NCBI GenBank assembly: GCA_021817025.1
Contig: JAKAWF010000091.1
Span: 1-11,645 of the forward strand
Direction: 5' to 3'
Source: a bacterium
GTDB taxonomy: Bacteria; Chloroflexota; Dormibacteria; UBA8260; Bog-877
Length of the DNA stretch: 11,645 nucleotides
Every line of letters starts with the position of its first letter. Positions within the stretch are counted from its first letter, which is position 1. Position numbers and translations under genes: made by a program. Shown here piece after piece: positions 6,034 to 11,645 of the stretch. The notes beneath the pieces were generated by a model. It was not told where the DNA came from, did no database searches, and worked only from the letters and a program-made list of their open reading frames with translations.

Positions 6034-7380
6034 TTGGTAGCATCAGGGTCTGTGAGCGCCAGGGAAGTCGCAGGACAGCCGGCATCGACGACCGGCCCCG
6101 TGCTCTCATCATTCCGCCTCCCCAACGGCTTGGAGGTGGTCCTGAGCCCCGAGCGCTCCTCGCCCACGGTCGGGGTCGGCGTCTTCTACCGCGCCGGATT
6201 CAGGCTCGAGCCGGAGGGCAGGACGGGCTTCGCCCACCTCTTCGAACACCTGATGTTCCAGGGCACGACCAGGGTCCCCAAGCCCCACTTCGGCAACCTG
6301 ATCAACTCCGCCGGCGGACTTCTGAACGGCTTCACCCGCCACGACTACACCGCCTATTTCGAGGTCCTGCCGGCCTCCGCTTTGGAGATGGCCTGCTTCC
6401 TGGAGGCGGACCGGATGCAATTCCTCGACCTAAACGAGGAGACCCTGCGCAACCAGGTCGACGTGGTCAAGGAGGAGGTCCGGGTCAACGTCCTGAACCA
6501 GCCCTACGGTGGATTCTCCTGGCTCTGGCTCTCCCAGTACGCCTTCTCGACCTACCCGAACGCCCACAACTACTACGGGGAGTTCGCCGACCTGGAGGCG
6601 GCCACGGTAAGTGATGCCCGCGAGTTCTACGAGACCTGGTACGGGCCGGGCAACGCCACCTTGGTCCTGGTCGGCGACTTCGACGAGGGTGCCGCCAGGG
6701 AGATGGTGGAGCGCCATCTGAGCTCGGTGCCCGCGAGGCCTGCCCCCCCGGCTCCGGCCCTGGATGAGCCCCTGCCCGAGACCCGCCGGGAGCACACCAA
6801 AGTCGACCCGCTGGCACCGACGCCCCAGGTGGCGGTGGGGTACCGGACGGCTCCCTTCGGGGAGCGGGACCACCTGCCGCTGGCGCTGGCGGCGCGCATC
6901 CTCCAGGACGGCAGGTCGTCCAGGCTGCAGCGCCACCTGGTCTCCGAGCAGCAGCTCTTGCTGCACGTGGCGGGCGGGCCCCACTATCCCATCGGCGACT
7001 CCTTCGAGTTCGGTGGCCCGGCGCTCTTCACCCTGGAGGCGACTCCCCGTCCAGGGGTGCCGACCGCGGCCGCGGTCGAGGCGATCGACCGGGAGCTGGA
7101 CCTGCTGGCCGCACAGGGGCCGAGCAAAGATGAGGTGGAGCGGGCCCGCCGCCGGGAGCTGGCCGCCTACCACGCCAGCAACGACAGCCGGCTCGGGCGC
7201 ATGTCCGAGCTTGGAGTCATGGCCGCCGTCCACCGCAACCCCAACCTGGTCGACGAGCTCCCCCAGCTCTTCTCCGAGGTCTCCCCGGACGACGTGGCCA
7301 GGGCCGTTCGTGAGTGGCTGCGCCCGGAGCGCTCGACGGTGCTCCACTGGCAGCCGCCCAGCCAGAGGAGAAAGTCGTGA
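6034..7380 (+). CDS. M16 family zinc metallopeptidase, catalytic subunit
   Basis: A 448-residue member of the insulinase/pitrilysin-like M16 family (M16B size class), which cleaves peptides inside a clam-shell chamber. The inverted zinc motif HLFEH is at residues 68-72, in the family context AHLFEHLMFQGT. The third ligand is most likely E148 in VVKEEVR, the usual spacing downstream. Residues about 25-170 correspond to the N-terminal catalytic domain and about 180-360 to the C-terminal M16 domain. No signal peptide is present, so it should be cytoplasmic. The TTG start at 6034 is preceded by AGGAGGAGG with a short spacer. An alternative GTG at 6052 would remove six residues and follows a TAGCAT hexamer by 8 nt, which would fit a leaderless transcript. 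Its stop overlaps the next gene by 4 nt, so the two are co-translated and probably form a heterodimer with one active site. Confidence 0.93.
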   Translation: MVASGSVSAREVAGQPASTTGPVLSSFRLPNGLEVVLSPERSSPTVGVGVFYRAGFRLEPEGRTGFAHLFEHLMFQGTTRVPKPHFGNLINSAGGLLNGFTRHDYTAYFEVLPASALEMACFLEADRMQFLDLNEETLRNQVDVVKEEVRVNVLNQPYGGFSWLWLSQYAFSTYPNAHNYYGEFADLEAATVSDAREFYETWYGPGNATLVLVGDFDEGAAREMVERHLSSVPARPAPPAPALDEPLPETRREHTKVDPLAPTPQVAVGYRTAPFGERDHLPLALAARILQDGRSSRLQRHLVSEQQLLLHVAGGPHYPIGDSFEFGGPALFTLEATPRPGVPTAAAVEAIDRELDLLAAQGPSKDEVERARRRELAAYHASNDSRLGRMSELGVMAAVHRNPNLVDELPQLFSEVSPDDVARAVREWLRPERSTVLHWQPPSQRRKS

Positions 7381-8741
7381 CCCTCGACCGCAAGCGGGTG
7401 GCAGCGGACCTCTCCCTGGTGCCGGTGCCGGGGGCGGTGCCGCCGGTTCGAGTCACCGGGGTCTCCCAGACCATCCTCCAAAACGGCGCCGCGGTGATGG
7501 TGGTGCCGCGCCCCAGCGTGCCCCGGGTGGAGTTCCGCCTGAGCGTCCCGGCGGGAGCCGCGATGGGACCCAGCGCCGCCGCCTCCGAGCTGCTGGCGAT
7601 GGGGATCCCGCTGGGGACCAAGGAGTTGGACCAGGCCCACCTGGCGGAGCGGATCCAGGATCTCGGCGGCTCCCTCCAGGTGCACCAGGACCACGACCGG
7701 CTCTACCTCCAGGCGGGCGCTCTCGCCGAGGCCGAGGAGGAGCTGTATCAGCTGCTGGCCGAGCTGGTGATCGCGCCCCACTTCCCGGCCGCGGATCTGG
7801 CCACCGAGAGGGCCAAGCTCACAGAGGGGCTGCGAATGGCCCGGGCCGAGCCCCACTTCCCCGCCGGCGAGGCGCTGCAGCGCCTCATCTACGGCGACCA
7901 TCCCTACGGCCGGCCGGAGCCCAGCGAGACCGCGATCCGGCGCACCGGGCGCAAGGCGCTGCTGGAGCTGCACCGCCAGGCCTTCAGCCCCTGGGCCGCC
8001 CAGATCACGGTGGTCGGCGACGTCGAACCCGGACTCACCCGGGCCCGCCTGCGACGGGCGTTCTCCGCCTGGCAGGGACCGCGCCGGGTCCCCCGGCTCA
8101 GAGCGGTCAGGGCCGGGCGATCCGACCAGCTCCTCTTCATCGCCCGGCCCGGCTCGGTGCAGACAGTGGTCATGGCCGCGAGCAGTGGGCCCTCGCACGG
8201 GCATCCAGATCACGTCGCCCTGACCCTGGCCACCGCCGTGCTGGGCGGCGGCTTCACCTCCCGCATGATGAACAACCTGCGCGAGGACAAGGGCTACACC
8301 TACAGTCCCCACGCCCGCCTCGAGAACCGCCTCCTCGACGGTCTCGCGACCGCCAGCATGGATGTCCGCAACGAGGTCACCGGCGCCGCCTACCTGGAGC
8401 TGCTCTACGAATTGGGCCGCCTCGCCACTCTCGAAGTTCCCCGAGAGGAGCTGGAGACCACCAGGAGCTACCTCTCCGGAGCCCGGGTGATCATGCTCCA
8501 GACCCAGGCCGGGCTCGCCAGCGCGCTGGCGCAGGTGCGCGCCCACGGCCTCGACCACCGCTACCTGGAGCGCTATTCGAAGCAGCTGGCCTCCACCTCG
8601 GCCGCCGAGGTCACGGCGGCCGCCCGCCGCTACCTGGCCCCGACCGCGATGACCACGGTGATGGTGGGGGACCCGGCCACGGCCGTCCAGCTGGAGGCTC
8701 TGGCACCGGTCATAAGGCTGGCAGGGTCCCAGAGCCGGTAG
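7377..8741 (+). CDS. M16 family peptidase-like protein, non-catalytic partner subunit
   Basis: A 454-residue M16 homologue. The GTG start at 7377 overlaps the upstream TGA in the sequence GTGA, with GAGGAG about 8 nt before it. A longer in-frame extension back to 7314 would run into the upstream gene and is not favoured. The region where HxxEH should lie (about residues 68-75, ASELLAMG) has no His or zinc-ligand pattern. The second half has LREDKGYTYSP with R302 and Y309, the R-x6-Y pair that in heterodimeric M16B enzymes is supplied by the inactive subunit to bind the substrate carboxyl end. So the upstream protein gives the zinc site and this one the R/Y pair, as known for two-subunit M16B peptidases. 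It is cytoplasmic, with no signal peptide. The physiological substrate cannot be told from sequence. Confidence 0.92.
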   Translation: MTLDRKRVAADLSLVPVPGAVPPVRVTGVSQTILQNGAAVMVVPRPSVPRVEFRLSVPAGAAMGPSAAASELLAMGIPLGTKELDQAHLAERIQDLGGSLQVHQDHDRLYLQAGALAEAEEELYQLLAELVIAPHFPAADLATERAKLTEGLRMARAEPHFPAGEALQRLIYGDHPYGRPEPSETAIRRTGRKALLELHRQAFSPWAAQITVVGDVEPGLTRARLRRAFSAWQGPRRVPRLRAVRAGRSDQLLFIARPGSVQTVVMAASSGPSHGHPDHVALTLATAVLGGGFTSRMMNNLREDKGYTYSPHARLENRLLDGLATASMDVRNEVTGAAYLELLYELGRLATLEVPREELETTRSYLSGARVIMLQTQAGLASALAQVRAHGLDHRYLERYSKQLASTSAAEVTAAARRYLAPTAMTTVMVGDPATAVQLEALAPVIRLAGSQSR

Positions 8742-8782
8742 CCGGTGAGCGGGGCGAGAAACCACGCCGACTCCCAGGGCGT

Positions 8783-8788
8783 TACCCT
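8783..8788 (+). promoter_or_regulatory. Candidate -10 element of a leaderless transcript (TACCCT)
   Basis: A TAnnnT hexamer ends 8 nt before the ATG of the lipoprotein gene, which has no Shine-Dalgarno sequence. That spacing would put the transcription start at or next to the ATG. The hexamer overlaps a perfect inverted repeat CAGGG-cgtta-CCCTG (8775-8789), a possible operator. No good -35 is visible. Confidence 0.35.
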
Positions 8789-8796
8789 GCTCGGTG

Positions 8797-9282
8797 ATGT
8801 TTTCCCAGAGCGCACCAGCGAGATTGGGATTCCCGGCCGGCCTGCTGGCGAGTTCGGTCATGGCCCTGGCCGGTTGCGCGGCGGGGGCGCCCTTGCCGCT
8901 GGGCTCGGGGGGATCAGGCGGCACCCCGTCGCCCACCACCCCTTTCCCCTCCCCCAGCAGTTCGACCCCTCTCGTCTTCGGGCCCGCCGACTCTGGCATG
9001 ACGATCACGATCTCCGTTCCCCAGACGATCCAGGTCGCCCTGCCGGTGAACCCCCTGGGCCCCTGGAGCCGGTTGCTGGACTCCAATCAGCAGGTGCTGA
9101 GACCCGTCCTCGGTCCCGTGGCGGTGCTCATCGCCAGAGGCGCCCAGATGGGCTACTTCCGGGCGGTGCGTCCGGGGGCGGCCGTGATCAGCTCCACTCT
9201 GGCGCCGGCCTGCACCAAGGACCATCCACCCTGCGAGGTGCCCGACCGGCTCTTCACCCTCACGGTCGACGTATCCGGCTGA
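8797..9282 (+). CDS. Small lipoprotein with unassigned beta-rich domain
   Basis: A 161-residue predicted lipoprotein. The N-terminus has a hydrophobic stretch ending in a perfect lipobox LAGC, with the lipidated Cys at residue 27. A Gly/Ser/Pro/Thr-rich tether (about 28-60) follows, then a compact domain of about 100 residues with two Cys (ACTKDHPPC) and motifs NPLGPW and GYFRAVRPG before a final beta strand (LFTLTVDV). The pattern of an N-P...W loop followed by a G-x-F-x-x-x-x-P-G strand is reminiscent of chagasin-like (I42) peptidase inhibitors, but the signature is incomplete and I do not assign it. The ATG at 8797 is preferred over the adjoining in-frame GTG at 8794. No Shine-Dalgarno site is visible. 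It lies 55 bp after the M16 pair on the same strand, with its own possible promoter, and converges with the membrane-protein gene 19 bp away. Confidence 0.75.
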   Translation: MFSQSAPARLGFPAGLLASSVMALAGCAAGAPLPLGSGGSGGTPSPTTPFPSPSSSTPLVFGPADSGMTITISVPQTIQVALPVNPLGPWSRLLDSNQQVLRPVLGPVAVLIARGAQMGYFRAVRPGAAVISSTLAPACTKDHPPCEVPDRLFTLTVDVSG

Positions 9283-9301
9283 CGGGGCCGGCCACGGGGT
9301 T

Positions 9302-9898
9302 CTACCCCGGGGGAGGTTCCGCCCTCACCGCCGACCGCACCATCCAGGCGGCCTGGCCCAGGATCCCGACCACCGCCACCACCCCCAGGACGGTCAGGTC
9401 GATCGCGCCGGCGGCCGGCAGCCCGGCCACGGACAGCACCAACCAGCCCATCCCCGAGCCTGCCACCGCCAGCAGCACCAGCCGCCAGGAGAGCACAGCG
9501 CGGAGTCGGGCCGTCGATCTGCCGGGCTGAGCCGAGTCGAGCGACCAGTAGGAGAGCTCTGAGGCCGCCAGCAGACCGGCCCCGAGCAGGGGCGCCAGCA
9601 GCAGAGGCCCCCGCTCGGCCAGGACCAGTGCCTCCGGGGCCGCCAGCAGGATGACTGCCAGGGGCACCGCTCGAGGCCACCGGATGCCCAACGCCAGCCC
9701 CAGCAGGAGCACCCCGCCCACCTCCACCCCGAGCAGCTGGGGCTGGTCCTGCCGTGCCCAGGCGAGCGTGTACCAGGGGGAGGCCAGGGCCAGCAGCAGG
9801 GCCAGCCCGCCTGGGATCAGGCGGTCGCTGCGGGCGCGGATCGCCGGTACTCCCTGGCTCTGGCCAGCACCACCTCCAAAGGCTCCTCCGGCAACCAC
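9302..9898 (-). CDS. Polytopic membrane protein, last gene of the MoxR-DUF58 operon
   Basis: A 198-residue hydrophobic protein of unknown function with about six predicted membrane segments (roughly residues 27-46, 54-72, 76-93, 98-115, 138-160, 165-186) and short loops. The start is uncertain. The GTG used here overlaps the end of the DUF58 gene by about 80 bp and lacks a Shine-Dalgarno site. A CTG overlapping the DUF58 stop as CTGA would leave about 172 residues starting near LIPGG and keep all helices. Either way it is tightly linked to the DUF58 gene and probably translationally coupled. In many MoxR-DUF58 operons this position is held by a much larger transglutaminase-type membrane protein (DUF3488/TgpA). 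This protein has only helices and no catalytic domain. No homology is claimed. Confidence 0.65.
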   Translation of the reverse strand: MVAGGAFGGGAGQSQGVPAIRARSDRLIPGGLALLLALASPWYTLAWARQDQPQLLGVEVGGVLLLGLALGIRWPRAVPLAVILLAAPEALVLAERGPLLLAPLLGAGLLAASELSYWSLDSAQPGRSTARLRAVLSWRLVLLAVAGSGMGWLVLSVAGLPAAGAIDLTVLGVVAVVGILGQAAWMVRSAVRAEPPPG

Positions 9899-11091
9899 TG
9901 CGTGACCGCGATCCCCGCCCTGCTGAGGCGGTTGCGGCGCGCCTGCCTCAGCAGCCCCCAGAGCCGCACCGCGACGGGATCGACCGCCGCCGCGGCCGAG
10001 CCCAGGAGCCCCTCCGGGGCGATCTCCAACACCACCAGGTCGAAGCCCCGGTGGTGGAGGTCGGCGAGCGCTCCCACGCTGCGCGGATCGAGCAGCGGGG
10101 TGAGCGCGATCACGGTGGCCGCCGGCGGCAGCACCCGGGGCGGGATCACGTCGATCGCGCGCCAGGCGTAGCTGGTAACCACCTCGGTGTCGAGCAGCGC
10201 GTCGGCCACCCGGTAGAGGTGCTGGGGCCCCATCCCCGGCATCAGCCAGCGCAGCAGACCGCCGAATCCGACCACCCCGACCCGGTCACGCTCGTGCAAG
10301 TAGCCATCGGCCAAGGCGCTGGCCGCTCTCACCGCCAGGGTCAGCACCGAGTCGCGGCCGGAGGCGATCTCGGTGAAGTTGTCGATGAAGAGGATCACGT
10401 CGGCGTTGCGCTCCAGGTGGAAGTCGTTGACGTGGGGCACTCCGGATCTGGCGGTCACCCGCCAGTTGACCCGGCGCACCCGGTCGCCGGGCACGAACGG
10501 CCGGATGTCGGCGAACTCGAGCCCCTCCCCATGCTGCCGGGCGATCCGATTGCCCGCGTAGACCTGGGTCCTGGCCGGCGGCACCAGCCTGCGCAGCCTC
10601 TCCCAGGCGGGGTACACCCTGAGCCTGAGGCTCTCGCCGACCGTGCCCCGGAACTGGAACAGCGAGAGGGGGTCCTGGGCCGCCAGGGTCAGCGGCGGCA
10701 GCTGGTAGGCGCCCCATCTGAGCGCGCGGATCCGGACCGTGAGCTCCGCCACCTCGCCGGAACGGATCACCAGCCGCTGGCGATCGCTCCGGTCCTCCGC
10801 CACCAGCTCGGGCGGCAGATCCAGACCAACCTCGAGCGGGCCCGGCCGGCCCGGACCGCCGAGCTCCACGTGCAGCTCCGCCGCCTCCTCCTCGGTGGCA
10901 CGCTCGCTCTTCAGGCTCGTGGTTCCCCGGAGCTGGGGGCGCTCCAGCAGAGCGGCCCCAACCACCAGCCAGAGGGCAAACGGTGCCGCCAGGGCCACCA
11001 GCGCCGGCCGGGCCAGCAGCAGCGCGCCCAGCAGCAGGATGGCCACCAGGGCGGAGTACCCCCACAGCCGCGGGGTGGGGTGGGCGGTCAC
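9817..11091 (-). CDS. DUF58 domain-containing protein
   Basis: A 424-residue membrane-anchored protein. The GTG start overlaps the MoxR stop as GTGA, the usual coupling in this operon type. A longer frame starting at 11157 would lie inside the MoxR gene and is rejected. Two membrane helices sit at the N-terminus (about 11-27 and 29-49). A beta-rich segment (about 60-165) is followed by the DUF58 signature at 190-210 ([21 protein letters not shown]). After it comes a von Willebrand A-like core starting at DVILFIDNF (231-239), in which the classical DxSxS metal site is not intact. DUF58 proteins are typically encoded beside MoxR ATPases and are thought to be their partners in assembling or maturing envelope or metal-dependent complexes. 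The substrate here is unknown. Confidence 0.92.
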   Translation of the reverse strand: MTAHPTPRLWGYSALVAILLLGALLLARPALVALAAPFALWLVVGAALLERPQLRGTTSLKSERATEEEAAELHVELGGPGRPGPLEVGLDLPPELVAEDRSDRQRLVIRSGEVAELTVRIRALRWGAYQLPPLTLAAQDPLSLFQFRGTVGESLRLRVYPAWERLRRLVPPARTQVYAGNRIARQHGEGLEFADIRPFVPGDRVRRVNWRVTARSGVPHVNDFHLERNADVILFIDNFTEIASGRDSVLTLAVRAASALADGYLHERDRVGVVGFGGLLRWLMPGMGPQHLYRVADALLDTEVVTSYAWRAIDVIPPRVLPPAATVIALTPLLDPRSVGALADLHHRGFDLVVLEIAPEGLLGSAAAAVDPVAVRLWGLLRQARRNRLSRAGIAVTQWLPEEPLEVVLARAREYRRSAPAATA

Positions 11092-11645
11092 TCCGTCTGG
11101 GCCACCACCTGGGCCGCCCGCTGGATGGTGGGCGGGGTGGGCACGCTCTGAAGGCACTCCCGCACGATGTCGTCGGCGCGCACCCGCTGCACCCAGAGCT
11201 CCGGCCGCAGGCTCATCCGGTGGCAGAGGGCGGGGATGGCGACCGACTTGACGTCGTCTGGGGTCACGAAGTCGCGGCCTGACAGCGCCGCCCGGCCCCG
11301 GGAGAGCTTGAGGAGCGCCAGGGTCCCGCGCGGGCTCGCCCCCACCTGGACCCCGCCATGGGCCCTGGTGGCGGCCACCAGGTCGACCATGTAGTACTCC
11401 AGGTCGGAGTCGACGTGGACCCGCTCCAGGGTCCGCTGCATCCGCCGCAGGGAAGCCCGGTCCACCACCACCCGCAGCTGGACCTCGTCGGTCTGGCGCC
11501 GGCGACGGCTCTCCAGCATGCCCTGCTCCTCGGCGCGCGAGGGATAGCCGACCCCGATGCGCATCAGGAAGCGGTCGAGCTGCGCCTCCGGGAGGGGATA
11601 GGTGCCCTCGTACTCGATTGGGTTCTGGGTTGCCAGCACCAGAAA
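11088..11645 (-). CDS. MoxR-type AAA+ ATPase (5' part beyond the window)
   Basis: The C-terminal 185 residues of a MoxR-family ATPase; the start lies past the right edge. The visible part begins FLVLATQNP, the sensor-1 strand with its Asn. It is followed by [14 protein letters not shown], which carries the arginine-finger region highly characteristic of MoxR proteins. The C-terminal lid domain then contains GASPRG (sensor-2 Arg) and [14 protein letters not shown]. Walker A and B motifs would be outside the window. MoxR proteins use ATP hydrolysis to remodel or activate partner proteins, often containing von Willebrand A domains. The stop overlaps the DUF58 start by 4 nt, so it is the upstream gene of a MoxR-DUF58-membrane protein operon. 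Confidence 0.95.
   Translation of the reverse strand, partial: FLVLATQNPIEYEGTYPLPEAQLDRFLMRIGVGYPSRAEEQGMLESRRRRQTDEVQLRVVVDRASLRRMQRTLERVHVDSDLEYYMVDLVAATRAHGGVQVGASPRGTLALLKLSRGRAALSGRDFVTPDDVKSVAIPALCHRMSLRPELWVQRVRADDIVRECLQSVPTPPTIQRAAQVVAQTE

Noticed and set aside
6764..8797. 677-residue open frame on the plus strand in another frame
   Set aside because: It overlaps both M16 genes out of frame and gives Arg/Pro/Ser-rich sequence without motifs.
7167..9086. Long 639-residue open frame on the minus strand
   Set aside because: It lies opposite the two well-supported M16 genes and their neighbour. Its translation is low-complexity with no recognisable domain, which is expected antisense openness in high-GC DNA.
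9295..9309. CGGGG-ttcta-CCCCG hairpin between convergent genes
   Set aside because: Only a 5-bp stem with no T-run on either strand, and it overlaps the stop codon of the minus-strand gene. Too weak to call a bidirectional terminator.
9754..11151. 465-residue open frame on the plus strand
   Set aside because: Antisense to the DUF58 gene. The product is rich in His, Gln, Arg and Pro with no domain, typical of a shadow frame.

Overview
The window is high-GC bacterial DNA from a lineage that exports proteins with a Sec-type signal peptide and makes lipoproteins with a classical lipobox. It uses GTG and TTG starts freely, and at least one gene looks leaderless. The long secreted proteins built of Ig-like repeats and ending in a TPNTG-plus-hydrophobic tail suggest a single-membrane (monoderm) soil-type bacterium, such as Chloroflexota/Dormibacterota or Actinomycetota. 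No marker gene is present, so this placement is an inference of low to moderate confidence.

Layout. (1) Positions 49-5432, minus strand: a cell-surface protein locus. It holds a 428-residue secreted protein with two almost identical Ig-like repeats, a 5'-truncated gene remnant (1748-2379), and an intact 942-residue surface protein (2604-5432) made of a propeller-like head, four Ig-like domains and a C-terminal membrane anchor. The remnant, its terminator and about 150 bp of downstream DNA are a direct repeat of the 3' end of the large gene, offset by 855-862 bp. (2) Positions 5433-6033: a 600-bp divergent intergenic region with a striking set of three 11-bp-spaced GTTACC-like direct repeats. 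(3) Positions 6034-8741, plus strand: two translationally coupled M16 metallopeptidase-family genes. The first carries the HxxEH zinc site; the second lacks it but keeps the R/Y pair, as in heterodimeric M16B enzymes. (4) Positions 8797-9282, plus strand: a small lipoprotein, probably from a leaderless transcript. (5) Positions 9302-11645, minus strand: an operon of MoxR-type AAA+ ATPase (cut by the window end), a DUF58 protein and a small polytopic membrane protein.

How they fit. MoxR and DUF58 proteins usually work together as a chaperone-like pair, often acting on cell-envelope or von Willebrand-type targets. The M16 pair should form one cytoplasmic peptidase. The surface genes appear to be diversifying by duplication and recombination of Ig domains and of a 3' anchor cassette. 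The most unusual features are the tandemly duplicated 3' cassette, whose non-coding part is at least as conserved as its coding part, and the 11-bp repeat array between the surface-protein gene and the peptidase operon. No RNA genes, CRISPR arrays, IS elements or origins were recognised.
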